Counted from the stretch's first letter, positions 22,932-31,732 are shown. The stretch is 52,450 bases of DNA from Streptomyces apocyni (GCF_009739465.1 NZ_WHOM01000070.1:1-52450); one strand, 5' to 3'. The notes: generated by a model from the sequence alone, not told the origin. Made by a program: numbers and translations.

Positions 22932-23942
22932 CTAGGTGTTGAGCTCCGCCAGTACGCGCAGCGTGTGAGCGTCCGGTGACATCACCAGCAGGTCCGTGAC
23001 CGGGCCCTTGCGCCACAACTCCAGGCGCTCCGCGATGCGTTCACGCGGGCCGACCAGGGAGATCTCGTCGGCGAAGGCGTCCGGCACGGCGCGTACGGCC
23101 TCTTCCCTGCGGCCTTCGGCGAAGAGCTGCTGGATGCGGCGTGCCGCGTCCTCGAAGCCCATCCGGGCCATCAGGTCGGCGTGGAAGTTGCGGGACGTGT
23201 GCCCCATGCCGCCGATGTAGAAGCCGAGCATCGCCTTGACCGGGAGCAGCCCTTCGGCGACGTCGTCGCAGACGTGCGCGCGGACCATGGGCGCGACCAT
23301 GAAGCCGTCGCGCAGGCCTGTCAGCGAGGCCTCGTACACGTCCGTCCGGGTCGGTGACCAGTACAGCGGCAGCCAGCCGTCCGCGATGCGGGTCGTCTGC
23401 GCGATGTTCCGCGGCCCCTCGGCGCCGAGCAGGATGGGCAGTTCAGCTCGCAGGGGGTGCGTGATCGGCTTGAGCGGCTTGCCGAGCCCGGTGCCGTCGG
23501 CGCCGTCGTACGGCAGCCCATGGAACTGTCCGTCCAGCGTGACGGGCCCCTCGCGTCGGAGCACCTGCCGGATGACGTCGACGTACTCGCGGGTCGCGGT
23601 CAGCGGGCTACGCGGAAACGGCCGCCCGTACCAGCCCTCCACCACCTGTGGCCCGGAGAGCCCGAGGCCGAGCAGCATGCGCCCGCCGGACAGGTGGTCC
23701 AGGGTGAGCGCGTGCATCGCGGTGGCGGTCGGGGTGCGGGCGGCCATCTGGGCAATCGCCGTGCCCAGCCTGATCCGTGAGGTCTGCGCCGCGATCCAGG
23801 TCAGCGGTGTGAACACGTCGGAGCCCCAGGCCTCGGCGGTCCACACCGAGTCGTAGCCGAGCCGCTCGGCCTCCTGGGCGAGCTGGACGTGCTCTGTGCC
23901 GGGGCCACGGCCCCAGTATCCGAGTGCGAGCCCAAGCCGCAT
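22932..23942 (-). CDS. LLM-class F420-dependent oxidoreductase
   Basis: The 336-residue protein has the luciferase-like TIM-barrel layout: MRLGLALGYWG start, SVWTAEAWGSDVFTPLTWIA, IRLGTAIAQMAARTPTATAM and LGLGLSGPQVVEGWYG. These match the F420-dependent LLM family. It would oxidise or reduce a small or lipid substrate with F420. ATG 23942 begins the barrel, with AGAGGACAG upstream; longer starts add only non-homologous sequence. A CTGACNNNNCGTCAG palindrome (23967) sits 25 bp upstream. It is convergent with the toroid operon. Confidence 0.9.
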   Translation of the reverse strand: MRLGLALGYWGRGPGTEHVQLAQEAERLGYDSVWTAEAWGSDVFTPLTWIAAQTSRIRLGTAIAQMAARTPTATAMHALTLDHLSGGRMLLGLGLSGPQVVEGWYGRPFPRSPLTATREYVDVIRQVLRREGPVTLDGQFHGLPYDGADGTGLGKPLKPITHPLRAELPILLGAEGPRNIAQTTRIADGWLPLYWSPTRTDVYEASLTGLRDGFMVAPMVRAHVCDDVAEGLLPVKAMLGFYIGGMGHTSRNFHADLMARMGFEDAARRIQQLFAEGRREEAVRAVPDAFADEISLVGPRERIAERLELWRKGPVTDLLVMSPDAHTLRVLAELNT

Positions 23943-23966
23943 GACTGCTGTCCTCTCTGAGAGGAT

Positions 23967-23981
23967 CTGACGATCCGTCAG
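23967..23981. promoter_or_regulatory. Second operator family (CTGACNNNNCGTCAG), site 1
   Basis: CTGACGATCCGTCAG, with flank ATCTGACGATCCGTCAG matching 36352-36368 at 15 of 17 positions. It is placed where a repressor of the F420-dependent oxidoreductase would bind. The regulator is unknown. Confidence 0.65.
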
Positions 23982-24031
23982 TTTGACTGGCGGTTCGCGA
24001 ACTGTACGGCGAGGACGCGGAGCGGACAAGA

Positions 24032-24065
24032 CAGCGGCCCCCGTCCGAGTGGACGGGGGCCGCTG
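24032..24065 (-). terminator. Perfect 15-bp stem terminator
   Basis: CAGCGGCCCCCGTCC pairs perfectly with its complement around GAGT, and TCTTGT follows on the minus strand. It lies 26 bp beyond the stop of the membrane protein gene at 24091. Confidence 0.9.
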
Positions 24066-24090
24066 CTTGAGGAATCAGGCCGCTTCGGCG

Positions 24091-24936
24091 TCAGCCGCGC
24101 TGGATGCCCGTGGTGTCCTGCAGGACACCACGACGGCCGTCCTGCGTCTGGGCCACCAGACCCGGGCCGCGCTGCTCGACGGCCAGGTACCAGGTGCCCG
24201 GCGCCAGTTCGGCGATCGGCGTCGGCGAACCGTCCTCCGCGTACAGCGGGCGGGCCACCGGCACGGCGAACCAGAACGGCGCGAAGTCAGCGGCGGGCGC
24301 CTGCTGGGCCTGCGGCTGCTGCGCCTGCTCCGAAGCCTGCTGGGCCTGCGGCTGACCCGGCTGGCCGCCGTACGAGGGCTGCGGCTGACCCGGCTGCGGC
24401 TGACCGCCGTAGGGCTGCTGCTGGGCGCCCGGGTAGCCGTAGCCACCCTGCTGCGGCATGCCCGGCTGGCCACCGTACGGCTGCTGACCCATCATCGGGG
24501 CGGGCGTGGCGCCCATCAGCGGGGCGCTCAGGGCGGGGACGAGCGGCGAGGAGATGGCGGCACCAGCGAGCAGAAGTGCGGAGATCAGGCCGAGGATGAG
24601 GCCGGCGCCCGCGTCGACGTTGTCGCTGACGTCGATGATCGTCCAGAAGAAGTTCCAGGCCACGAGGATCGTGAAGGCGATGCCGACCTGACCCAGGTCA
24701 AGGCCGATGACCTTGCGCGGCTGGGGCAGGCAGCGGTTGACGACGATCAGGACCGCGCCGATGACCCCGGCCATGTACACCCCGATGCCGTTCCCGAGGC
24801 TGTCCCACGAGTTCGGGAGGTCGAGGTCGCCCGTGGCGCCGCTTACCGAGTAGAGATCGAGGAACGAGGCGATGAACAGCAACACCGCTGCTCCGATCAC
24901 CACTGCGTCGCCTCGAGTGAGAGAGCGGAAGTTCAC
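24091..24936 (-). CDS. Four-helix membrane protein with Gln/Pro/Gly-rich tail (DUF5336-like)
   Basis: The 281-residue protein has about four transmembrane helices in the first 150 residues (for example VVIGAAVLLFIASFLDLYSV). These are followed by a long PYGGQPGMPQQGGYGY-type low-complexity segment and a small C-terminal folded domain (PFWFAVPVARPLYAEDG). The GTG at 24936 is chosen because AAGGACCTGAA precedes it and the helices start there. The family is conserved in actinobacteria and its function is not established. Confidence 0.75.
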   Translation of the reverse strand: MNFRSLTRGDAVVIGAAVLLFIASFLDLYSVSGATGDLDLPNSWDSLGNGIGVYMAGVIGAVLIVVNRCLPQPRKVIGLDLGQVGIAFTILVAWNFFWTIIDVSDNVDAGAGLILGLISALLLAGAAISSPLVPALSAPLMGATPAPMMGQQPYGGQPGMPQQGGYGYPGAQQQPYGGQPQPGQPQPSYGGQPGQPQAQQASEQAQQPQAQQAPAADFAPFWFAVPVARPLYAEDGSPTPIAELAPGTWYLAVEQRGPGLVAQTQDGRRGVLQDTTGIQRG

Positions 24937-25101
24937 TTCAGGTCCTTCGTAAGTCGTCGAGTCGGTAGGCGTCGCTGTCGCCGGTACTGCAAACGTATGG
25001 TGCGAAGCGCGGGGGTGGCCCCCCATCGTACGGGCGACAGTATCGCCCGTACGGTCGGGGTGTCTGCTCCGTATAAAGGTCGGCCGGCGTGCTTCCCCTG
25101 C

Positions 25102-26145
25102 CTACCCCTTGAGGAAGCCAGCGATGCCTTCCGAGATCCCCCGAGCGGCCTTCTGCCGCCATGTCCCATTGGTGAGCTGGGCCGCGTCATCGGCGTCGCG
25201 CATGTTGCCACACTCGATGAACACCTTGGGAACCTTTGACAGATTGAGCCCGCCGAGGTCCTTGCGCACGTCCAAGCCGGTGCCGCCGCCGATGTAGTTG
25301 GACGGCGCGTTCCCGGTGCGGCGCACGAAGCCACCCGCGATGCGCTCACCGAGCTCGCGGGACGGTGCGACGATGGCGGAGGTGTCGGCGGCCCCGGCCT
25401 TCACCTTGCCGGGGAGGATCACATGGAACCCGCGGTTACCGGCGCTGGAGCCGTCGGCGTGGAGGGAGACGACGGCGTCGGCCTTGGCCTCGTTGCCGAT
25501 CCGGGCCCGCTCGTCGATGCAGGGGCCGTACGGCCGGTCGTTGTCCTGCGTGAGCTTCACGGTCGCGCCCTGCTCTTCGAGCAGCTTGCGGAGCCGGTGC
25601 GCGAGGTCGAGGTTGAACGCGGCCTCGGAGTACCCGGCGTTGGTGGCGGTGCCGGTGGTGTCGCACTCCTTGCGGTGCGTACCGACGTCGACCTGGCGGG
25701 CGATTTGGGTGGGGTGGTCGCGGTTGCGGGGATTGTGCCCGGGGTCGATGACGACGACTTTGCCCTTGAGGGGGCCGGTGCGGGGGGTGGTGCCGGAGGG
25801 CGAGGGCGAGGGGGAGGTGCTGGGCTTGGGTGAGGGTGAGGGTGTGGAGCTGGACGTCGACGCGTCGCCTGATGGCTTCCCGCTGGACGGCCCGTCCGTG
25901 CCGGAAGGCTCAGCGGACGGACTGTCCGCCGCTGAACCTGAACCTGAAGGGGTAGCTGTCGCCGTCGCGGTCTCCCCCTTCCCCGCATCACTGCCACCGC
26001 TGTCCTGTGCCCCGCTCACGCCCTGCCACAGCAACCACCCGCCGAGCCCTACGGGCACCAGCGCGGCGGCCACGACGAGCGCGCGGCCACGACTGAGGGG
26101 GCGGCGGGGTGCGGGGGACGGGCTGTCAGGATCGTCGTACGACAC
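25102..26145 (-). CDS. N-acetylmuramoyl-L-alanine amidase (Amidase_3), exported
   Basis: The 347-residue protein has an N-terminal membrane anchor (residues about 20-40) and a 75-residue Ser/Pro/Thr-rich cell-wall spacer. The Amidase_3 domain follows, with the zinc ligands visible: His137 in IDPGHNP, Glu in YSEAAFN and His in SLHADG. The catalytic Glu is in IECGNMRD. It cleaves the amide bond between MurNAc and L-Ala in peptidoglycan outside the cell. The start is GTG. The spacer contains PSPSPKPSTSPSPSPS-like repeats prone to length change. Confidence 0.93.
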   Translation of the reverse strand: MSYDDPDSPSPAPRRPLSRGRALVVAAALVPVGLGGWLLWQGVSGAQDSGGSDAGKGETATATATPSGSGSAADSPSAEPSGTDGPSSGKPSGDASTSSSTPSPSPKPSTSPSPSPSGTTPRTGPLKGKVVVIDPGHNPRNRDHPTQIARQVDVGTHRKECDTTGTATNAGYSEAAFNLDLAHRLRKLLEEQGATVKLTQDNDRPYGPCIDERARIGNEAKADAVVSLHADGSSAGNRGFHVILPGKVKAGAADTSAIVAPSRELGERIAGGFVRRTGNAPSNYIGGGTGLDVRKDLGGLNLSKVPKVFIECGNMRDADDAAQLTNGTWRQKAARGISEGIAGFLKG

Positions 26146-26179
26146 GCAGCGATGCTATCGGGCGGTGGCCGTATGGGGG

Positions 26180-26253
26180 TGTACGGCGGCGTACCGGCGA
26201 TGTACGGCGGCGTACCGGCGGTGTAGCTGTGTACCGGCGGTGTACGGCGGCTG
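26180..26253. repeat. Short tandem repeat, 21-bp unit
   Basis: TGTACGGCGGCGTACCGGCG occurs in consecutive copies at 26180 and 26201, followed by two partial, diverged copies to 26253. It lies between the amidase start and the end of the methyltransferase gene. Each unit holds a small dyad around GTAC. Confidence 0.75.
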
Positions 26254-26262
26254 TCCGCGCGC

Positions 26263-26973
26263 TCAGATCCCGGCGCCGGTGCGCCGCAGCACGCGCAGCG
26301 AGTCGGTCACCGAGACCTCCGCGAACGCGCCGGACTCCAGGGCCCTGCGGTAGACGCGGTACGGAGCCTGGCCCCCGTCGGCCGGGTTCGGGAAGACATC
26401 GTGGATGACGAGCAGCCCGCCCTCCGCGAGATGCGGCGCCCACCCCTCGTAGTCACCGGTGGCGTGCTCGTCGGTGTGCCCACCGTCGATGAACACGAGC
26501 CCGAGCGGCCCGCCCCACACCTTGGCGACCTGCGGTGACCGCCCGACGACGGCGATCACATGCTCCTCAAGCCCGGCCCGGTGCAGGGTCCGCCGGAAGG
26601 TCGGCAGTGTGTCCATCAGCCCGACCTCCGCGTCCACGACCGTCGGGTCGTGGTACTCCCACCCCGGCTGCTGCTCCTCGCTGCCCCGGTGATGATCGAC
26701 GGTGACGGCCGTCGTCCCCGCCTCCCGCGCGGCGTCTGCGAGCAGCACCGTGGAACGCCCGCAGTACGTCCCGACCTCCAGCAACGGCAGCCCAAGCCGC
26801 CCCGCCTCGACGGCAGCGGCGTAGAGCGCGAGCCCCTCACCCAGCGGCATGAACCCCTTGGCCGCCTCAAAGGCGGCGAGCACCTCGGCCTTCGGCGCGG
26901 GCGCGGGCGACGGCGCGAGTGAGGGCTCGGGTGAGGGCTCGGGCTCGGTCGGGGGCGTCGCGGCCATGGCCAT
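26263..26973 (-). CDS. Class I SAM-dependent methyltransferase (Methyltransf_24 type)
   Basis: The 236-residue protein has motif I LPLLEVGTYCGRSTVLLA, the acidic ribose-binding Asp in VTVDHHRGSEEQQPG and the metal/substrate motif VFIDGGHTDEHATGDY. These mark it as a class I methyltransferase of the 24/CmcI-like group. The N-terminus carries a Pro/Glu/Ala repeat region. ATG 26973 has GGAGGA upstream. Confidence 0.85.
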   Translation of the reverse strand: MAMAATPPTEPEPSPEPSLAPSPAPAPKAEVLAAFEAAKGFMPLGEGLALYAAAVEAGRLGLPLLEVGTYCGRSTVLLADAAREAGTTAVTVDHHRGSEEQQPGWEYHDPTVVDAEVGLMDTLPTFRRTLHRAGLEEHVIAVVGRSPQVAKVWGGPLGLVFIDGGHTDEHATGDYEGWAPHLAEGGLLVIHDVFPNPADGGQAPYRVYRRALESGAFAEVSVTDSLRVLRRTGAGI

Positions 26974-27053
26974 GGGGGTCCTCCGGGTGGGCAGATGTGA
27001 TCGGCCCATCGTGCCACCCAACTCTCGGGAGACGGCCTGTCGGGGTCGGGGTG

Positions 27054-28118
27054 CTACTGGATGTGCGGGGACAGAGCACGGAGGAACTCGGCTGCGTCGA
27101 AGATCGCGCCGGCGGAGGCGACGCCAACCGTCTCCGCTCCTGCCCTCGTCCGTCCCGTGAGGATGCGGTCGACCGCTTCCACGACGAGCGGCGCGGTGAT
27201 GGCGTAGATGTCCTGGCCCCTCGCCACGGCACGCCGTTCGCTGCCGCCCTTGCGCACCACGACATCGACGAGGAAGGTCTGCGCGGACCGCCCGCTCTCG
27301 TCGGCTGGCGTCGGTGCCGGGGTGTCCGGGGCCGACAGATCCCTGGCCGCCTCGAGTGACATGTAGGTGCGTACTTCGGGGATGGACAGGTGGCTGGGAA
27401 TGGTGACGACGTCAGCCATCGTGAACTCCCCGATGACCGCCCGGGTGCCCATGGGGGCGGGGAACGGCCACTCTTGGGTCGGCGAGGTGTCGTGGCGGAG
27501 CTCCAGTCGCCCGTTCGTGTACACGACGCGTCCGCCGCCCCGCCGCTCCCGGGAGACCACGCCCGCGGTACGCGTCCCGGGGGTGGGGTGCCACCCGCTC
27601 AGCCCGTACGCGACGTGCGCCTCGTCGGCCGTCGTCCAGTCGCCCATCGCGGCGGTGGTCAGCAGGTCGCCGAGGCCGCCGTAGAAGGCCATCGCGGGGA
27701 CGATCAACACGCCCGCGGTACGGGCGCGGTCCGCGAAGTGCGTGAACGTATCGACGTTGGCCTCGATCTCGGCCGCCACATCGACGTAGGGGATACCGGC
27801 GCGCAGTGCCGCCTCGATCAAGGGAGCGGCCGTGGTGGCGAACGGCCCGGCGCAGTTGATCACGGCGGCTGTACCGGCCAGCGCGCGATCGAGCGAGGCC
27901 GGGTCATCGACGGACGCCGGCCGGTAGTCGTCCAGTCCGGGCCATCCGGATGATCCGGATGGCCCGGATAGTTCGGACGCGAATGCCAGGGCCTTCAGCT
28001 TCTCGGCATCCCGCCCGGAGGGAACGGGCACGAACCCGCGCTCTACCAGCTGCGCCACGACAAAGCGCCCGGTGTGCCCGTACGCACCGAACACCACGAT
28101 CTTCAGCCCCGACCCCAT
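27054..28118 (-). CDS. Saccharopine-dehydrogenase-like NAD(P) oxidoreductase
   Basis: The 354-residue protein has an N-terminal Rossmann motif IVVFGAYGHTGRFVV and continues GTAAVINCAGPFATTAAPL, typical of the saccharopine-dehydrogenase-like / trans-acting enoyl reductase family. The true substrate is unknown. The start ATG 28118 has AGGAG at 5-6 nt spacing. An in-frame Ser/Gly/Pro stretch (SGPSGSSGWPG) is encoded by a CCGGAT-type simple repeat around 27940-27965 that interrupts the domain relative to the usual length. It is divergent from the GlxA-type regulator. Confidence 0.85.
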   Translation of the reverse strand: MGSGLKIVVFGAYGHTGRFVVAQLVERGFVPVPSGRDAEKLKALAFASELSGPSGSSGWPGLDDYRPASVDDPASLDRALAGTAAVINCAGPFATTAAPLIEAALRAGIPYVDVAAEIEANVDTFTHFADRARTAGVLIVPAMAFYGGLGDLLTTAAMGDWTTADEAHVAYGLSGWHPTPGTRTAGVVSRERRGGGRVVYTNGRLELRHDTSPTQEWPFPAPMGTRAVIGEFTMADVVTIPSHLSIPEVRTYMSLEAARDLSAPDTPAPTPADESGRSAQTFLVDVVVRKGGSERRAVARGQDIYAITAPLVVEAVDRILTGRTRAGAETVGVASAGAIFDAAEFLRALSPHIQ

Positions 28119-28207
28119 GGCTTCTCCTATCCTCTGCTGATCAACTGCGCGACCTGTCATGGGAATCCTGCCGGGGTCGGGCGCCGCACACGAGTGTCTG
28201 GAACGAC

Positions 28208-29194
28208 GTGACCCGTACAATTCCGGACGTGAACACTGTCGCGCTGGCCGTCACGGACGGCATGCTGCACTTCGAACTGGCCATGGCGTACGAGGTCTTC
28301 GGCTCCGCGCCAGCCGGTGTGGCGGGCCCCTGGTACGACCTCGCCGTCTGCGGGCCAGGCGCCGTGCGGGCCGGCCGGTTCGGGCTGGAGCCCGATCGTG
28401 GCCTTGACCAGCTCCCGCGCGCCGACACCGTGATCGTCCCGGGTTGGGCCGACACCGACGTGGACCCGCCCGCTGACCTGGTCGACGCGGTGCGCGCGGC
28501 CCACGAAGCGGGCGCGCGCGTGGCGTCCCTCTGTACGGGCGCGTTCGTGCTGGCCGCCGCCGGTCTGCTGAACGGGCGGCGGGCGACCACGCACTGGGCG
28601 CACACCCAAGCCCTGGCCACCCGCTACCCCCAGGTGCGGGTGGACCCAGATGTCCTGTACGTGGACAACGGCAACGACAGCGACAATGGCAGCGTGCTCA
28701 CCTCCGCGGGCAAAGCCGCCGCGATGGACCTGTGCCTGCACCTCGTACGCCTCGACCGTGGCGCGTCGGTCGCCAACGCGGTCGCCCGCCGCCTGGTCGT
28801 GCCGCCACACCGGGACGGCGGCCAGGCCCAGTTCGTCAGTACGCCGGTCCCCGCCCGCCCGGAGAACCACCCGCTCGCCGACCTGTTCCCCTGGGTGCTC
28901 GAGCGCCTCGACCACCCGCTGACCGTGGAGGATCTGGCCCGCCAGGCAGGGATGAGCTCGCGCCACCTGGGCCGCCACTTCAGGTCGTTGACCGGCACCA
29001 CCCCGCTGCAATGGCTGCTCACGCAACGAATCCGCCACGCCCAGGAGTTGCTGGAGACCACCGACGACAGCGTCGAGTCCATCGCGGCCGCCACCGGCAT
29101 GGGCACCGCCACAACCCTGCGCCGCAACTTCAACCGCACCACCGGCGTCCCCCCAGACACCTACCGCCGCACCTTCCGCACCCGGCCCGACTGA
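28208..29194 (+). CDS. GlxA-family AraC transcription regulator
   Basis: The 328-residue protein has an N-terminal DJ-1/PfpI-like domain (VALAVTDGMLHFELAMAYEV, and the elbow VASLCTGAFVLAAAGLL with Cys) and a C-terminal double-HTH AraC domain (LTVEDLARQAGMSSRHLGRH, TPLQWLLTQRI). The first domain is usually a ligand sensor without peptidase activity. A short Asn/Asp/Ser insert (NGNDSDNGS) lies in the first domain. Starts at 28208 or 28229 are equally possible. It is divergent from the saccharopine-like gene, which it may control. Confidence 0.9.
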   Translation: MTRTIPDVNTVALAVTDGMLHFELAMAYEVFGSAPAGVAGPWYDLAVCGPGAVRAGRFGLEPDRGLDQLPRADTVIVPGWADTDVDPPADLVDAVRAAHEAGARVASLCTGAFVLAAAGLLNGRRATTHWAHTQALATRYPQVRVDPDVLYVDNGNDSDNGSVLTSAGKAAAMDLCLHLVRLDRGASVANAVARRLVVPPHRDGGQAQFVSTPVPARPENHPLADLFPWVLERLDHPLTVEDLARQAGMSSRHLGRHFRSLTGTTPLQWLLTQRIRHAQELLETTDDSVESIAAATGMGTATTLRRNFNRTTGVPPDTYRRTFRTRPD

Positions 29195-29780
29195 CACGAC
29201 CGTGTGCTGTACGGGGGTGGGGTTGGGCGGGGCGGCGTCGTGCCTACCTGGGGCGCGGGGGTGGGGCGGGGCGGGTCGGTGTCGTGGTGGGCCAGTACTG
29301 GAGGGTTGCCGGTGGCCGCCCGGTTCGTCGGATGGTGGCGGGTCCGGGCCGGGTGTAAAGGGCGCTCCCTTTGGTCGCGTCGGCTTCGCCGATTGCGCTT
29401 CGCTTCACCCTTGACACCCGTCCCGGACCCGCGAGGGCGAGGTAGACCGGGCGGCCCAAAAGCGGGGCAGCGGGAGGGGTGGGGGAGGGGCGGGTGTTTG
29501 CGTGCCGGGTGCGGATTGGTTGTTGGGGCGCACGAGGGGGGTGGGGTGGTCCCGCCCCGGCTCAGCGTCTGCGGCCGGTGGCGGGCACGGGTGCGCACGA
29601 GGGGGGTGGTGCCGCCCCGGCTTAGCGGCTGCGGGGGGGGTGAGGTGTGGGGGTGCGCGCGAAAGGGGCGGGGTGGTGCGGCACCGGCTCAGCGGCTGCG
29701 GGCGGTGGGGGTTGCGGGTGCGCACGAGTGGGGGTGGGTGGTGCGGCACCGGCTGGAGGTCGGCAGGGGTGGTGGACTAC
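29195..29780 (-). repeat. Dispersed repeat block, copy B (inverted)
   Basis: No gene is visible. Read on the minus strand, this is the same order as copy A: tandem units of about 60-67 bp (cores at about 29561, 29621, 29688, 29751 in plus coordinates) followed by the hairpin module 29339-29432. Plus-strand frames through it are artefacts of G-runs. It starts right after the AraC gene. Confidence 0.8.
29339..29432 (-). repeat. Hairpin module of the repeat family, copy B
   Basis: The outer arms GCGGGTCCGGG and CCCGGACCCGC pair perfectly, and the inner boxes GTAAAGGG and CCCTTGAC pair with one mismatch. The fold is thus preserved although the outer arm sequence differs from copies A and C. Confidence 0.75.
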
Positions 29781-30303
29781 TGTCGGCCGCCGCTCACGCC
29801 CAGCGCGTGACGCTGAGCAAGGGCCTGGCCAGGGGCAGGGCCGGTGAGTTGAGCTGGGGGCTGGTCGGCGGCCCCATCCCACCTCTGTCGGAGGTAAAGG
29901 GAGACTTTGGGACGGCAAGTCGCCCCTTTTGCCCGGATTTTGGTGTCCCAAAGTCTCACTTCTCTTCCCGACCTGATCCCACCAGCCCCAGAGGTGTCCT
30001 CCCGTCCTACCGGTCGGTGGCCGCCAGGCCGGGCGCCACTCCCACGTGCCGCTCGCGCGCCCGGTCGCCCCACCGGCCCGCAGCCGCCAAGCCGGGGCCA
30101 CACTCTCATCCAACCTTGGTGCGCTCGGATCACCCAGATGGTGTCGCCTGGAGTGGTGTAGCAGCGATCACTTCTCGCGACTTGCTGCTACCACATCGCG
30201 CTACTACACCGCTCTGCGGGACACGATCCGCACACCGGACCGGCGGTCGACGGCAGTCACCTCCAGCCCTGGCAGCCAGCTGACCCTGTTTATGCTCACG
30301 CCC
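29781..30303. other. Gene-free stretch before the VOC gene, with repeat fragment and hairpins
   Basis: I find no coding sequence. Around 29896-29967 AAGGGAGACTTTGGGAC faces GTCCCAAAGTCTC, an inverted repeat with a loop of about 30 bp. From 30010 to 30137 a plus-orientation fragment of the repeat family appears. A hairpin GTAGCAGC...GCTGCTAC follows (30159-30192). An 11-bp box AGTGGTGTAGC (30152-30162) is repeated inverted at 30740-30750, beyond the VOC gene. Confidence 0.6.
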
Positions 30304-30657
30304 ATGGCGCTCGAATGGGAACAGATCATCGTCGACTCCTCCGACCCCATCGCCCTCGGGCGCTGGTGGGCCGAGGCTCTCGGCTGGGTAGTGGTCGACG
30401 AATCCGAGGAGATCATCGAGATCCGGCCTGAGCCGGACCAGGTGCCGGGGCTGCTCTTCGTGCCTGTCCCCGAGGGCAAGACGTCGAAGAACCGGCTCCA
30501 CCCCGACTTCCGCCCCGACGACCAGGAGGCCGAGGTCGCCCGGCTGCTCTCCCTCGGTGCCCGGCGCGCCGACACCGTGCAGGACGAGCAGCACTGGGTG
30601 ACCCTCCTCGACCCGGAGGGCAACGAATTCTGTGTACTGGGTGAGCGGAAGAGCTGA
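30304..30657 (+). CDS. VOC-family (glyoxalase-like) protein
   Basis: The 117-residue protein has a single VOC module: WEQIIVDSSDPIALGRWWAE at the first beta-alpha unit, then RLHPDFRPDDQEAEVARLLS and the terminal metal/strand motif VTLLDPEGNEFCVL. This is Glyoxalase_6-like, and in Streptomyces such proteins can act in detoxification or antibiotic binding. The ATG at 30304 matches the family start, but no clear Shine-Dalgarno is seen; 30292 is an alternative. It is isolated, with repeat-family sequence on both sides. Confidence 0.85.
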   Translation: MALEWEQIIVDSSDPIALGRWWAEALGWVVVDESEEIIEIRPEPDQVPGLLFVPVPEGKTSKNRLHPDFRPDDQEAEVARLLSLGARRADTVQDEQHWVTLLDPEGNEFCVLGERKS

Positions 30658-30779
30658 GCGGGGCCGGGCGGCCGTTCGGGCGGAGGTGCCGGACGGTTTC
30701 GCCCACCCGCAGCTGCCTCAGCCGCTGTTCGCCGACCCGGCTACACCACTACACGGGACATGACCATCACCCACGACCC

Positions 30780-31260
30780 GCAGTCGCTAGGGAGGGGCCA
30801 CACTCTCCCTGGCCCCTGTGCGCTCGGATCACCCCACGGCCTGCAGTCGCCGAGCCGGTGTCACACCGCGCTGCCCCTCTCGTGCGCGCCGGTCCCCCCA
30901 CTGCCCGCAGTCGCTGAGCCGGTGTCGGACCACCCCACCCCCTCGTGCGCACCGGTCACCCCCGCCGCCCGCAGCCGCTGAGCCGGTGTTGCACCACCCG
31001 CCCCCCTTGTGCGCCTCAACAACCGGTCCGCACTCGGCAGCGAGACGCCCGCCTCTCCCGAAGCGCTGCCCGCCGCCTCCCCTGGGCCGTCCTCCCACGG
31101 TCTGCATAGCGGGGACGGGGCGGGTGTCAAGGGTGGAGCGGTAGCGGAATCGGCGGAGCCGACGCGACCGTAGGGAGCGCCCTTGACAGTCGGCCGGGCC
31201 CCGCGACCATCGGGACTAGAGGGCGGCCATCCCTGTGCCCTTGCGGACACTGGGTGAGCG
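30780..31260 (+). repeat. Dispersed repeat block, copy C
   Basis: It has the same orientation and order as copy A: tandem units of 64 bp (cores at 30844, 30908, 30972), a conserved segment ending CCCACGGTCTGCATAGC, the hairpin module (31109-31204) and the tail CTAGAGGGCGGCCATCC. Identity to copy A over the last 190 bases is high by eye. No gene lies between 30658 and 31282. Confidence 0.82.
31109..31204 (+). repeat. 96-bp hairpin module of the repeat family, copy C
   Basis: Arms GCGGGG...TGTCAAGGG and CCCTTGACA...CCCCGC pair over about 25 nt. Length and inner boxes are identical to copy A (403-498), while several loop bases differ. Confidence 0.78.
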
Positions 31261-31282
31261 GGGCGGTGACCCGGTCACCTTC

Positions 31283-31441
31283 TCAGTGGGCTTGGGAGCA
31301 CGTGGGGCAGGTGCAGGGTGGGTAGGGGGCAGTGTTGAGGGGGGCCGCCTCGTGGTCGGGGGTGTATGTCTGGCGTGGGCCCCAGGTGCGGCCGCTGTCG
31401 CGGGATACCTGGAGGGTGATCGTTGCGCGGAAGTCGGTCAC
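31283..31441 (-). CDS. Very small conserved-looking protein with CxCxxC end
   Basis: The 52-residue frame starts at a GTG (31441), reads VTDFRATITLQVSRDSGRTW, then GPRQTYTPDHEA, and ends PYPPCTCPTCSQAH. Third positions are almost all G/C, and the product looks like a folded small protein with a terminal CxCxxC that could bind zinc. It follows the 76-residue gene on the same strand after a 9-bp tandem repeat, so the two may be co-transcribed. No function is known to me. Confidence 0.6.
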   Translation of the reverse strand: MTDFRATITLQVSRDSGRTWGPRQTYTPDHEAAPLNTAPYPPCTCPTCSQAH

Positions 31442-31501
31442 GGGGTTCGCCCGGGTTCGCCGGGTTCGCCGGGTTCGCCGGGTGCACCGGGCTCGTCGGG
31501 T
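31442..31501. repeat. 9-bp tandem repeat array
   Basis: GGTTCGCCG-type units are repeated about six times, with drift at the ends. They fill the spacer between the two small minus-strand genes and run up to the stop codon at 31502. Copy number is likely to vary between strains. Confidence 0.8.
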
Positions 31502-31732
31502 TCACCAGCGGCCGCCGTGCTGTGCCGCCTTCTGCTGTAGCCATGCCTCCACCTGTTCCTTCTCGTTCGGAGAGGCCGCGCGTAGGTCGCGGGCGTGGAT
31601 CGTCGCGACGAAGTGCGTGAACCGGACGCGCCGTAGCTCGCCGTCGGTGCCGAGTACCTTGCCGGGGCCGTACACGTCGGTGCCCGTGTGGGCGACGTAG
31701 GTCCCTTCTCGGTACGGCTGATCCATCGTCAT
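31502..31732 (-). CDS. Small hypothetical protein, SH3-like
   Basis: The 76-residue protein reads YREGTYVAHTGTDVYGPGKV, LGTDGELRRVRFTHFVATIH and then a charged helix ending in KAAQHGGRW. The short strands with Gly turns and the VRF motif resemble small SH3-like domains. It has normal Streptomyces codon use. It is divergent from the XRE regulator at 31851. Function is unknown. Confidence 0.7.
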   Translation of the reverse strand: MTMDQPYREGTYVAHTGTDVYGPGKVLGTDGELRRVRFTHFVATIHARDLRAASPNEKEQVEAWLQQKAAQHGGRW

